Part shown: piece by piece, positions 25,487-33,563 of the stretch
Layout: every line of letters starts with the position of its first letter
How positions within the stretch are numbered: position 1 is the stretch's first letter
From: Photobacterium sanguinicancri
GTDB taxonomy: Bacteria; Pseudomonadota; Gammaproteobacteria; Enterobacterales; Vibrionaceae
Direction of reading: 5' to 3'
Assembly: GCF_002265265.1 (NCBI RefSeq)
Contig: NZ_NOIF01000037.1
Location: 1 to 33,563, forward strand
Length of the DNA stretch: 33,563 nt
Notes under the pieces: model-generated
What the model was told of the DNA's origin: nothing
Database searches by the model: none
Seen by the model: the letters and a program-made list of their open reading frames with translations, nothing else
Position numbers and translations under genes: made by a program

Positions 25487-26980
25487 CTACCGCAACTGAA
25501 TGGTCATGTTCAATGCCGCTGGAATATCATCATCAAACCAACGGGCGGTAACCGTTTTAGTTTCGGTATAAAAGCGAACGGCTTGCTTACCGTAAGCATG
25601 TAAATCACCATAGAAACTGCCACGCCAGCCCGTGAATGAAAAGAAAGGTAGTGGTACAGGAATAGGTACATTTATCCCTACTTGTCCCACTTGAATATGA
25701 TGCTGGTATTTACGTGCAGCCGCGCCACAGGCCGTAAAGATTGACGTACCATTGCCGTAAGGGTTTGCGTTAACCAAGGCTATCGCTTCTTCCAAGCTAT
25801 CAACCGTCATGCACAATAAAACAGGGCCAAAAATCTCCTGTTGATAAATCGCCATGTCCGTCGTTACACCGCTAAATAGAGTCGGTGCGAGCCAATTTCC
25901 TTGCTCAAACCCGTCTACGCTATAGTCACGCCCATCAAGTTCACAAATCGCTCCCTGCTGCTTGCCTTGCTCGATAAGGTTAACAACGCGCAACTTTGCA
26001 GCCTCACTGATCAAAGGGCCATACGCGGCAGATTCGTCATCCCATACACCAGGGGTCACTTTTGCCATTGCCGCTTTTAAATCAGGAAGCCAGCTATTGG
26101 CTTCACCAACAAACACAGCGACAGAAATCGCCATACAACGCTGCCCAGCAGCCCCTACCGATGCCCCTACCAAGTTATTAATGACTTGACCCTTATTGGC
26201 ATCAGGCATCACAACCATATGGTTCTTAGCCCCAGCAAACGCTTGTACCCGCTTAAAATGAGTAGTCGCCGTTTGATAGATGTATTGCGCCACAGGCACA
26301 GAGCCAACAAAAGACACGGTTTTAATATCAGGATGAGCGAGCAGCTGATCAACTTGACCTTTTTGACCATGAACAACTTGCAGTACACCTTTAGGCGCCC
26401 CCGCTTGCTCAAAAAGTTCGGCTAATCGCATCGCAGTAAGCGGCACTTGTTCCGACGGTTTCAACACAAAGGTATTGCCACAGGCGATCGCCATTGGAAA
26501 CATCCACAATGGGATCATGGCTGGAAAGTTAAAAGGCGTAATACCGCTGCACACGCCTAATGGCTGGATCAATGAATAACTGTCAATATCTGTGGCAACA
26601 TTCTCAACCGTTTCACCCATCATTAGGCTTGCAACATTGGCGGCTTGCTCAACAACTTCTATCCCGCGCCACACATCCCCTTTCGCATCGACAGTGGTTT
26701 TTCCTGTCTCAAACGAGAGTAAGTTCGCAAGTTCATCATGGTGGGTTTTGAGTAGATGCTGATAATTGAGCATTAATCGCGCCCGTTCAGGCGTCGCAAC
26801 TTCTTTCCACTCAAGAAACGCAGCTTGAGCATGGGCAATTGCGCGATCAATCTCAGCTTCAGTAGCACAAGGGAGTTGAGCGATAACATCATTTGTCGCA
26901 GGGTTGGTCACATCAATCCATTGTTTGGATTCAGATTGACGAAATTCGCCTTCAATATAGAGGGGTACAGACTGAACCAT
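25487..26980 (-). CDS. mmsA: Methylmalonate-semialdehyde dehydrogenase (CoA-acylating)
   Basis: Converts methylmalonate semialdehyde, NAD+ and CoA to propionyl-CoA and CO2, the last dedicated step of valine degradation. 497 aa, the usual length. Aldehyde dehydrogenase fold: [21 protein letters not shown] and [10 protein letters not shown] in the NAD-binding domain, [15 protein letters not shown] (the family's distinctive segment) and catalytic Cys282 in [12 protein letters not shown]. The C-terminal [21 protein letters not shown] is also typical. The start follows GAGGAAA and lies two bases after the thiolase stop codon. Second gene of the operon. Confidence 0.96.
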   Translation of the reverse strand: MVQSVPLYIEGEFRQSESKQWIDVTNPATNDVIAQLPCATEAEIDRAIAHAQAAFLEWKEVATPERARLMLNYQHLLKTHHDELANLLSFETGKTTVDAKGDVWRGIEVVEQAANVASLMMGETVENVATDIDSYSLIQPLGVCSGITPFNFPAMIPLWMFPMAIACGNTFVLKPSEQVPLTAMRLAELFEQAGAPKGVLQVVHGQKGQVDQLLAHPDIKTVSFVGSVPVAQYIYQTATTHFKRVQAFAGAKNHMVVMPDANKGQVINNLVGASVGAAGQRCMAISVAVFVGEANSWLPDLKAAMAKVTPGVWDDESAAYGPLISEAAKLRVVNLIEQGKQQGAICELDGRDYSVDGFEQGNWLAPTLFSGVTTDMAIYQQEIFGPVLLCMTVDSLEEAIALVNANPYGNGTSIFTACGAAARKYQHHIQVGQVGINVPIPVPLPFFSFTGWRGSFYGDLHAYGKQAVRFYTETKTVTARWFDDDIPAALNMTIQLR

Positions 26981-26982
26981 AG

Positions 26983-28299
26983 TTATTTCCTCGCCGGGAC
27001 CTCAATTGCGATCGCCGTTGCTTCACCACCGCCAATACACAATGAAGCTATGCCATAAACCGCACGGTTTTCACCTTGGTTGATTAAGGTCTGTTGGTAT
27101 TGTTTTAACGCATAAATTAACGATACAAGAATACGTGCACCACTCGCGCCAATTGGGTGCCCTAACGCACAAGCCCCGCCATTCACGTTCACCTTATCGG
27201 CACGGATCCTAAGCTTGTCGATTGCAATTTGAGTCACCACAGCAAACGCTTCGTTGATCTCCCAACGATCAATTTGATCAGCCGACCATCCCAGATTTTC
27301 CAATAACTGCTGGCAAGCAAAAGCAGGTGCAATCGTAAATTCATTTGGCGATCGGGCATGGCTCGTATGGCCATGCATACGGGCAAGTTCATGGTAGTGC
27401 TGCTGATTCGCGGTCTCTGCATCCATTAAGATCAAGGCGGCAGCGCCATCTGATATCGCGCTGGAATTAGCCGCCGTTAGTGTGCCTTGCGTGGCAAACA
27501 CTGGCTTAAGTTGCGCTATTTTGTCGAGTTTGATTTCACTTGGATGTTCATCGTCCGCAACGATATGAGGCTGACGTGCATCAGGCATTACGATAGGAAC
27601 AATTTCATCCATAAACATGCCATTACCTTGTGCGGCGAGTGCACGCTTGGCTGAGCGGATTGCCCACTCATCCATTTGCTGGCGGGTAAAGCCATAATCA
27701 TCCGCGGTCTGTTGCCCATAAACGCCCATCAAGTGCCCTTCGAACGCGTCTTGTAATCCATCGAAAAAAAGGTGGTCAAGACTCGTTTGATGACCAAGCC
27801 TAAAGCCTTTCCGTGCGTTTTGTAGCAGGTATGGCGCATTGGTCATGCTTTCCATTCCCCCTGCGACAATACAGTGACTATTGCCTAATTGAATTTGATC
27901 AAACGCCAGCATCACGGTTTTCATGCCAGAGCCACACACTTTATTAATCGTAGTTGCGGATACTGAGTTAGAAATGCCTGCATTTAATGCCGCCTGACGA
28001 GCAGGAGCTTGCCCACAACCAGCAGTTAATACGCAGCCCATCAGCACTTCATTTACAAGCAAGTCATGAGCTGATTGATCATAGCTAGGCTGAGCATTAG
28101 CAGAAGGAGCACGATTCATGGGTTCATCGGGCATATCTGTGGAAGTATCGACATCAGCGGGCTTGGAGGATAGTGCTTGCTCAAGCGCAGCCGCTATTGC
28201 CCAGCCGCCCAATTCAGGGGCAGACAATCCACTCAGTTCACCTTGAAAGCTCCCCATCGGGGTGCGTTTAGCCGCGATGATTGAAATAGGTTTCGTCAT
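26983..28299 (-). CDS. Acetyl-CoA acetyltransferase (thiolase) with an inserted segment
   Basis: Thiolase that cleaves 2-methylacetoacetyl-CoA or acetoacetyl-CoA with CoA, in isoleucine and leucine breakdown. 438 aa, about 40 longer than typical members. All catalytic residues are present: Cys122 (NKVCGSGMK), the NEAF motif (349-352), His381 ([10 protein letters not shown]) and Cys421 (SLCIGGGEA). The extra length is a hydrophilic stretch at about 44-79, rich in Asp, Ser, Pro and Asn, placed before [13 protein letters not shown], where the usual enzymes go straight from helix to strand. It is the first gene of the seven-gene operon, with AAGGA before the ATG. Two LiuR-like palindromes lie 21-65 bases upstream of its start. 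Confidence 0.92.
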   Translation of the reverse strand: MTKPISIIAAKRTPMGSFQGELSGLSAPELGGWAIAAALEQALSSKPADVDTSTDMPDEPMNRAPSANAQPSYDQSAHDLLVNEVLMGCVLTAGCGQAPARQAALNAGISNSVSATTINKVCGSGMKTVMLAFDQIQLGNSHCIVAGGMESMTNAPYLLQNARKGFRLGHQTSLDHLFFDGLQDAFEGHLMGVYGQQTADDYGFTRQQMDEWAIRSAKRALAAQGNGMFMDEIVPIVMPDARQPHIVADDEHPSEIKLDKIAQLKPVFATQGTLTAANSSAISDGAAALILMDAETANQQHYHELARMHGHTSHARSPNEFTIAPAFACQQLLENLGWSADQIDRWEINEAFAVVTQIAIDKLRIRADKVNVNGGACALGHPIGASGARILVSLIYALKQYQQTLINQGENRAVYGIASLCIGGGEATAIAIEVPARK

Positions 28300-28319
28300 G
28301 ACATCGTCCTTTCGATTTC

Positions 28320-28335
28320 TTGACGTTTACGTAAG
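28320..28335. promoter_or_regulatory. LiuR-like operator, copy proximal to the thiolase gene
   Basis: TTGACGTTTACGTAAG, matching the motif at 10023-10038 and 28349-28364 with the same two ACGT cores. It lies 21 bases upstream of the thiolase ATG. A TATGCT hexamer between this copy and the distal one could be the -10 box of the operon. Confidence 0.7.
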
Positions 28336-28348
28336 CATAGCACTAACA

Positions 28349-28364
28349 TTTACGTTAACGTAAA
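28349..28364. promoter_or_regulatory. LiuR-like operator, distal perfect palindrome
   Basis: TTTACGTTAACGTAAA is a perfect 16-bp palindrome, centred 29 bp from the centre of the proximal copy. It lies between the divergent thiolase operon and liuR, so it may serve both. LiuR binding is inferred from the known regulator family and the neighbouring liuR gene. Confidence 0.75.
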
Positions 28365-28373
28365 GAAACAAAT

Positions 28374-28387
28374 TGCAAACATTTGCA
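28374..28387. promoter_or_regulatory. Possible second operator upstream of liuR
   Basis: TGCAAA-CA-TTTGCA, 6-bp inverted arms around two bases, 10 bases from the distal LiuR-like site. No regulator can be named; it may be chance in AT-rich DNA. Confidence 0.25.
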
Positions 28388-28509
28388 CCTACACAGGTCC
28401 ACACAGAGAGTCCCATCGGGTCAGCTTCGAAGGTTTTTTTATAGAGTTTAGCTAAGCACGACTCTTCTAGACTGTGGCCTTCTAATCGATGGAATATAGG
28501 AGTGCTACT

Positions 28510-28875
28510 GTGGAAACGTTCAAGATCAGCGAACTGGCGAAAGAGTTCGATATTACAACGCGCAGTATTCGTTTTTATGAGGATGTTGGGTTACTTGCCC
28601 CTACGCGTAATGGCACAACGCGTATCTACCAACGACGCGACAAGATCCGCTTAAAGCTGGTGTTACGTGGCAAACGACTGGGATTTTCGCTGGCAGAAAT
28701 TCGTGAATTATTTGAGCTATACGATACCGACCAAAGTGATACTCAACTCAATCAAATGTTACTCATCATTGATGAGAAACAGGCTGTTTTGCAGCAACAG
28801 CTTAATGACATCAACATTGTCATGAGCGAGTTAACAGCGGCTCGGCAACGCTGCCTACAAGCAATAAAAAAATAA
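28510..28875 (+). CDS. liuR: MerR-family transcriptional regulator LiuR
   Basis: 121-aa MerR-type regulator, known in gammaproteobacteria to control the leucine/isovalerate utilisation genes. The winged helix-turn-helix opens with FKISELAKEFDITTRSIRFY and continues in EDVGLLAPTRNGTTRIYQR, followed by a coiled dimerisation helix (residues about 75-115). There are no Cys ligands of a metal-sensing kind; the single Cys is near the C-terminus. The start is GTG at 28510, 8 bases after AGGAG; an ATG at 28489 has no ribosome site and would put AGGAG inside the gene. It leads the liu operon, divergent from the thiolase operon, with two operator-like palindromes in between. Confidence 0.92.
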   Translation: METFKISELAKEFDITTRSIRFYEDVGLLAPTRNGTTRIYQRRDKIRLKLVLRGKRLGFSLAEIRELFELYDTDQSDTQLNQMLLIIDEKQAVLQQQLNDINIVMSELTAARQRCLQAIKK

Positions 28876-28997
28876 AACCGCACAACCTAAATAGTGAACA
28901 AGTAACACGAATAGACAACTGTAATAGATAGGCGTTAGCGATATTCAATGACATTCCTCACTACTGCGAAAGCCGTAACAATATGAGAGGGAACACC

Positions 28998-30167
28998 ATG
29001 ATAGATGCTTTCACTCCACTCAACTTTGGCCTTGGTGAAACCAACGACATGCTCCGTGAACATGTCGCTGGATTTGCCTCTGATACCATTTCACCTCTGG
29101 CGGCCGATATTGACCGTGACAATCAGTTCCCCAATCAACTTTGGTTAAAATTCGGCGAAATGGGACTACTCGGCGTCACCGTTGATGAGCAATATGGTGG
29201 CGCGAACATGGGTTACGTTGCCCACGTTATTGCCATGGAAGAAATTAGCCGCGCATCCGCATCTGTTGGGCTAAGTTATGGCGCCCACTCTAACCTTTGT
29301 GTAAATCAAATTTTTCGCAACGGTAACGATGAACAGCGTGCACGCTTACTGCCCGAATTGATCAGTGGAGAACATGTTGGTGCGCTGGCAATGAGTGAAG
29401 CCAATGCCGGTTCCGATGTTGTTAGCATGCAATTAAAAGCCGAGCAACAAGGCGACGATTTCATACTCACGGGCAGCAAAATGTGGATCACCAATGGTCC
29501 AGATGCTGATGTATTAGTGGTGTATGCCAAAACAGAGCCCACAGCAGGCGCACACGGTATTACTGCTTTTATTATTGAGCGGGAGTTTGAGGGTTTTAGT
29601 CACGCCCAGAAGCTCGATAAACTCGGGATGCGCGGCTCAAACACTTGTGAGCTGGTGTTTGATCATTGCCGTGTTCCTGCCGCAAATGTGTTGGGTGAAA
29701 TCAACCAAGGCGTCAATATTTTAATGAGCGGCTTAGATTACGAGCGCGTAGTTTTAGCTGCAGGGCCATTGGGGATCATGCGTGCTTGCCTCGATTTAGT
29801 CATCCCCTATGTTCACGACCGCAAACAGTTTGGCCGCGCCATTGGCGAATTCCAGTTAGTACAAGCCAAAGTCGCCGACATGTATACCCGTATGAATGCC
29901 GCTCGAAGTTATGTTTACACCGTCGCCGCAGCCTGTGATCGTGGCGAAACCACCCGCAAAGATGCCGCTGGCGTTATTTTATATAGCGCAGAACTCGCCA
30001 CTCAACTCGCTCTCGATGCGATTCAATTACTCGGCGGGAATGGCTATATCAATGAGTTTCCCGCGGGACGTTTATTGCGAGATGCAAAACTGTATGAAAT
30101 TGGAGCAGGCACCTCTGAAATACGTCGCATGCTAATTGGCCGAGAATTATTTGATGAGTCTCGCTAA
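28998..30167 (+). CDS. liuA: Isovaleryl-CoA dehydrogenase
   Basis: Oxidises isovaleryl-CoA to 3-methylcrotonyl-CoA in leucine degradation, with electrons going to ETF. 389 aa. Two features single out isovaleryl-CoA dehydrogenase within the acyl-CoA dehydrogenase family. The catalytic Glu sits in the mid-protein helix (Glu249 in [14 protein letters not shown]), and the position used by most relatives is Ala in [12 protein letters not shown]. Other typical segments are [32 protein letters not shown] and [14 protein letters not shown]. The ATG at 28998 follows GAGGGA; an ATG five codons earlier would place that site inside the gene. It is 122 bases after liuR. Confidence 0.95.
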   Translation: MIDAFTPLNFGLGETNDMLREHVAGFASDTISPLAADIDRDNQFPNQLWLKFGEMGLLGVTVDEQYGGANMGYVAHVIAMEEISRASASVGLSYGAHSNLCVNQIFRNGNDEQRARLLPELISGEHVGALAMSEANAGSDVVSMQLKAEQQGDDFILTGSKMWITNGPDADVLVVYAKTEPTAGAHGITAFIIEREFEGFSHAQKLDKLGMRGSNTCELVFDHCRVPAANVLGEINQGVNILMSGLDYERVVLAAGPLGIMRACLDLVIPYVHDRKQFGRAIGEFQLVQAKVADMYTRMNAARSYVYTVAAACDRGETTRKDAAGVILYSAELATQLALDAIQLLGGNGYINEFPAGRLLRDAKLYEIGAGTSEIRRMLIGRELFDESR

Positions 30168-30177
30168 GGAAAACGAT

Positions 30178-31788
30178 ATGACTCAAATCCAAAGCAAAAT
30201 AGATCCGAATGATCCTCTGTATGTCACCAACTACAAAATAATGACCGTAATGCTGGAAAACCTTAACGCCAACCTACGCCATATAGAAAAAGGTGGTGGC
30301 GACAAAGCGCAGCAGCGGCAAATTAGCAAAGGAAAGCTACCAGTCAGAGAGCGGGTAAAAACGTTATTAGATCAAGACAGTGAGTTTTTGGAAATTGGCC
30401 AATTTGCCGTATGGCGAGTGTACGATGAGTCTATCCCTTGCGCAGGTGTTGTCGCAGGTATTGGTACAGTTGAAGGCATCACCTGCATGGTGATCGCTAA
30501 CGATCCTTCTGTTAAAGGCGGCACCTATTACCCGCTGACCGTCAAAAAACACCTCCGCGCCCAAGAAATAGCTGAACGCTGCCAGCTACCCTGTATTTAT
30601 CTGGTCGATTCAGGTGGCGCCAACCTTCCCCACCAAGCGGAAGTCTTCCCTGATCGTGACCATTTTGGCCGAATTTTTTATAACCAAGCGCGGATGTCAG
30701 CTAAAGGTATCCCACAAGTTGCGGTTGTCCATGGCCTATGTACCGCAGGTGGAGCATACATTCCTGCCATGGCAGATGTTGCTATTATCGTCAAACAACA
30801 AGGCACCATATTTCTCGCTGGCCCACCGCTAGTCAAAGCAGCAACAGGTGAGATCACCACAGCAGAAGCCCTTGGTGGCGCAGAGGTTCACTGCATGAAG
30901 TCAGGCGTTGCTGATTACTATGCGAATGATGAACACGATGCCTTACGCTTAGCACGCCAAGCCATTCGCACTAGCAATTCTCAGCCCGCGATAACGATAG
31001 GTTCTGCTGGTGCAGTTACCCCACCCAAATACGATATGGATCAGCTCTATGGCATCACCAACACTGATCTACGCAAACCTTTTGATATTCGGGAAGTTAT
31101 TGCGCGAGTGGTTGATGGATCTGAGTTTGATGAATTTAAAGCGCTATATGGCAATACCCTTATTTGTGGATTTGCGACCCTTCATGGTCACCCTATTGGT
31201 ATCGTCGCCAACAATGGCATCTTATTCTCTGAATCGGCTCAAAAAGGTACCCACTTTATCGAGCTCTGCACCAAGCGCAAAATACCCCTCGTTTTTCTAC
31301 AAAACATCACTGGGTTTATGGTGGGGAGCCGCGCCGAAGCAAAAGGGATTGCCAAAGATGGCGCCAAAATGGTGATGGCCGTTGCTTGCGCTGATGTACC
31401 TAAATTCACCGTGATTGTTGGTGGGTCTTACGGCGCAGGAAACTACGGTATGTGTGGTCGCGCTTATAACCCCACTATGATGTGGATGTGGCCTAACGCC
31501 CGAATTTCGGTCATGGGCGGTGAACAAGCTGCTGGCGTATTGGCACAAGTGACACGCGATATAAAACAGCGAAAAGGCGAAACATGGAGCGATAAGCAAG
31601 AAGCCGCATTTAAACAACCTATTCTTGAGCAATACGAACAAGAAAGTCACCCTTATTATGCCAGTGCACGATTATGGGATGACGGCATCATAGATCCAAA
31701 GCAAACGCGCAATGTACTCAAACAAGCCCTAAATGCAGTGGCTAACGCCCCTATTCCTGATAGTCAATTTGGTATTTTCCGCATGTAA
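30178..31788 (+). CDS. liuB: 3-methylcrotonyl-CoA carboxylase, carboxyltransferase (beta) subunit
   Basis: Carboxyltransferase half of the biotin enzyme that carboxylates 3-methylcrotonyl-CoA to 3-methylglutaconyl-CoA. 536 aa, normal length. Two crotonase-like halves are visible. The first has [21 protein letters not shown] and [15 protein letters not shown]; the second has [40 protein letters not shown] and [16 protein letters not shown]. Propionyl-CoA carboxylase beta is a relative, but these motifs and the liu context fit MCC. The start is ATG at 30178 after AAGGA; an in-frame extension upstream would overlap liuA. The biotin-carrying alpha subunit (liuD) that it needs is not next to it here. 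Confidence 0.95.
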   Translation: MTQIQSKIDPNDPLYVTNYKIMTVMLENLNANLRHIEKGGGDKAQQRQISKGKLPVRERVKTLLDQDSEFLEIGQFAVWRVYDESIPCAGVVAGIGTVEGITCMVIANDPSVKGGTYYPLTVKKHLRAQEIAERCQLPCIYLVDSGGANLPHQAEVFPDRDHFGRIFYNQARMSAKGIPQVAVVHGLCTAGGAYIPAMADVAIIVKQQGTIFLAGPPLVKAATGEITTAEALGGAEVHCMKSGVADYYANDEHDALRLARQAIRTSNSQPAITIGSAGAVTPPKYDMDQLYGITNTDLRKPFDIREVIARVVDGSEFDEFKALYGNTLICGFATLHGHPIGIVANNGILFSESAQKGTHFIELCTKRKIPLVFLQNITGFMVGSRAEAKGIAKDGAKMVMAVACADVPKFTVIVGGSYGAGNYGMCGRAYNPTMMWMWPNARISVMGGEQAAGVLAQVTRDIKQRKGETWSDKQEAAFKQPILEQYEQESHPYYASARLWDDGIIDPKQTRNVLKQALNAVANAPIPDSQFGIFRM

Positions 31789-31800
31789 TAAGAGGGCGAC

Positions 31801-32649
31801 ATGAACATCAATCACACATCATCAAACCAGTTACAGCCGCAATCAATAGTGTTAAATATAGAAAAGAACGGGGTTGCCTATCTGACGCTTAATCGGGCAG
31901 AGAAACACAATGCATTTGATAGCAATATCATCGCTGAATTGATTGAGCAGCTCACCATACTCAATAACAACCCCAATATTCGCGCTTTAGTACTGCAAGC
32001 CAATGGTAAACACTTTTCGGCAGGGGCTGATTTGCAATGGATGCGATCTATGGCAGATAAGACACCAGAAGAAAATCAGGAGGATGCCGAAAGACTCGCC
32101 CTGCTCATGCATCGATTAGATACCTTCCCTCACCCTACACTGTGTTTAGTACAAGGTTGTGCCTTTGGCGGCGCATTAGGGCTTATTTGTTGCTGTGATA
32201 TGGCGATAGCCAGCCCTGATAGTCAATTTTGTTTGAGTGAAGTGAAGCTTGGCTTGATCCCCGCCACTATTGGCCCTTATGTCACCCGTGCGATAGGCAT
32301 ACGCCAAGCTCGTCGCTATATGCTTACCGCTGAAATAATAGAAAGCCAAGTCGCACTTAACCTAGGATTAATCCATATTTCGACAACCAATATTGATCAA
32401 GCACGCGACGAGTGGCTCCAACACATTCTTGCCAACGCACCGATAGCCCTTAGTGCAGCTAAGTCCCTGTGCCAAGCCTGTGACGCCGAACATATAGATG
32501 AACACCTTCGTCAAACCACCAGCGAAATGATTGCGACCCTGCGAGTCTCACCTGAAGGCCAAGAAGGCATCAGTGCATTTTTCGAGAAACGCCCACCAAA
32601 TTGGCAACCAAAGCCAAGCCAAAAAAATGAGGATAAGCACAATGAGTGA
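31801..32649 (+). CDS. liuC: 3-methylglutaconyl-CoA hydratase
   Basis: Crotonase-family enzyme that hydrates 3-methylglutaconyl-CoA to HMG-CoA in leucine degradation. 282 aa. Visible segments are YLTLNRAEKHNAFDSNII, the oxyanion-hole HFSAGADLQWMRSMA (the WMRSMA part is characteristic of this hydratase), GCAFGGALGLICCCDMAIAS, and FCLSEVKLGLIPATIGPYV with its Glu. The tail after KRPPNW is Lys/Gln-rich. AGAGGG precedes the ATG, 12 bases after the liuB stop. The stop overlaps the liuE start by 8 bases. Confidence 0.93.
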   Translation: MNINHTSSNQLQPQSIVLNIEKNGVAYLTLNRAEKHNAFDSNIIAELIEQLTILNNNPNIRALVLQANGKHFSAGADLQWMRSMADKTPEENQEDAERLALLMHRLDTFPHPTLCLVQGCAFGGALGLICCCDMAIASPDSQFCLSEVKLGLIPATIGPYVTRAIGIRQARRYMLTAEIIESQVALNLGLIHISTTNIDQARDEWLQHILANAPIALSAAKSLCQACDAEHIDEHLRQTTSEMIATLRVSPEGQEGISAFFEKRPPNWQPKPSQKNEDKHNE

Positions 32650-33546
32650 TTACCCTAGTCGCGTGTATATTGCTGAAATGGGTGCTCGAGATGGCTTACA
32701 AAATGAGCCTCTTGTCGGCACCCAAGCTAAAATTTCGCTTATTAATGCACTGTCACAGTCAGGGTTAACCCATATTGAAGCAGGGGCATTTGTTTCACCC
32801 AAGCGTGTTCCTCAGATGGCTGACTCCGCACGCGTTTTCCAACATATCGAACGTAAAACGGGGGTCACCTACTCGGCTCTCACACCCAATATTCAAGGCT
32901 ATAACGACGCAATGGCTGTTAATGCAGAGCAAGTGTCTATTTTCACCTCTGCATCAGAAGGTTTTTGCCAATCCAATATTCATTGTTCGATATCAGAAAG
33001 CTTAGAGCGTTTTATCCCTGTAATGGAGCAAGCAAAACTAGATGGTATTAAAGTGCGCGGCTATCTCTCATGTGTGATCGATTGCCCTTATGATGGCGCA
33101 ACCTCGCCACAGCAAGTTGCTCACATTGCCAAAAAGCTTTTTGATTTAGGCTGCTATGAAATTTCACTCGGCGACACGATTGGAACAGGGACACCTATCA
33201 GAATAGGACGCATGCTGGACGCGGTGCTGAATGTTATCCCTCGCCATCAAGTCGCAGTGCACTTTCATAACACATGGGGACAAGCATTAGTTAATGTGCA
33301 TCAAGCACTTACTATGGGTGTAGCTACCATTGATTCAAGTGTGGCGGGATTAGGCGGTTGCCCTTATGCCCCCGGTGCGAGTGGCAATGTGGCGACAGAA
33401 GATGTTTTATATTTGTGCCAAGGGCTAGGCATCGAAACAGGTGTGGATTTAGAGATGGTGGCAAAAGCTGGGTGGGGAATATGTCAAGCTTTAAAGGCTC
33501 CCCCTCACTCAAATACCTCATTAGCGTTATTCAGCAAGCCTAGTTG
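32642..33546 (+). CDS. liuE: Hydroxymethylglutaryl-CoA lyase, cut off at the contig end
   Basis: Splits HMG-CoA into acetoacetate and acetyl-CoA, the last step of leucine degradation. 301 codons are visible with no stop before the adapter-like sequence, about the full family length, so only the last few residues are missing. The TIM-barrel opens with RVYIAEMGARDGLQNE, carrying the catalytic Arg-Asp pair. HFHNTWGQA holds the two metal His residues (the usual form is HFHDTYGQA, so Asp and Tyr are Asn and Trp here). SVAGLGGCPYAPGASGN carries the active-site Cys and the metal-binding Asn. The ATG lies inside the end of liuC, with AGGA upstream. The reading frame stays open through the adapter-like bases at 33547-33563, which I do not count as coding. 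Confidence 0.92.
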
Positions 33547-33563
33547 CTGTCTCTTACACATCT
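33547..33563. other. Probable Nextera transposon-end adapter sequence at the contig end
   Basis: The last 17 bases, CTGTCTCTTACACATCT, equal the Nextera mosaic-end sequence CTGTCTCTTATACACATCT with two bases (TA) missing, placed exactly at the window end. Such sequence is a library artefact, not part of the genome. Confidence 0.9.

Noticed and set aside
31297..31650. 117-codon minus-strand frame inside liuB
   Set aside because: Antisense to conserved carboxyltransferase sequence; Cys/His-rich composition arises from the reverse reading.

Overview
The window reads as chromosomal DNA of a marine-type gammaproteobacterium. The gene content, moderate GC and protein character fit Vibrionaceae (Photobacterium-like) or a Shewanella-like relative. 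This is inferred from sequence feel and remembered gene order, not from a search. No rRNA, tRNA, insertion sequence, prophage or CRISPR array was found.

Most of the window is a branched-chain amino acid (BCAA) degradation supercluster, laid out in pieces. (1) 2739-6041 (+) is bkdA1-bkdA2-bkdB, the E1 alpha, E1 beta and E2 of the branched-chain 2-oxoacid dehydrogenase; no E3 gene is present. (2) 8201-11791 holds etfB-etfA (-) divergent from ETF-ubiquinone oxidoreductase (+), which carry electrons from acyl-CoA dehydrogenases to quinone. (3) 20401-28299 (-) is a seven-gene valine/isoleucine operon: thiolase, mmsA, isobutyryl-CoA dehydrogenase-like gene, enoyl-CoA hydratase, 3-hydroxyisobutyryl-CoA hydrolase, mmsB and an SDR dehydrogenase. 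(4) 28510 to the right end (+) is the leucine operon liuR-liuA-liuB-liuC-liuE, with liuE running into the window end. Together these take 2-oxoacids to acyl-CoAs and on toward acetyl-CoA, propionyl-CoA and acetoacetate, with ETF collecting the electrons. Three near-identical 16-bp palindromes (TTKACGTTWACGTMAR-like) lie upstream of etfB/ETF-QO and the thiolase operon (two copies, in the gap shared with liuR). They look like LiuR operators that tie parts 2, 3 and 4 together.

Between these blocks sit ordinary accessory genes: a CDF-type cation transporter with a degenerate metal site, a small lipoprotein, a MOSC protein, an unrecognised protein with a DxD motif (6059-6898), a glycine-zipper lipoprotein, cutA, a GH13 amylase-like lipoprotein, a DMT transporter divergent from a GcvA-like LysR regulator, an overlooked 35-aa membrane peptide (16848-16955), a methyltransferase, a glyoxalase-fold protein, and a LysR regulator divergent from an AhpD-like gene followed by a small membrane protein. 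Many gene ends carry clear hairpin terminators.

The last 17 bases match the Illumina Nextera transposon end with two bases missing, so they are probably not genomic. The right edge is therefore a contig end, and it cuts off liuE and whatever lies beyond it (perhaps liuD, which is missing from its usual place between liuC and liuE).
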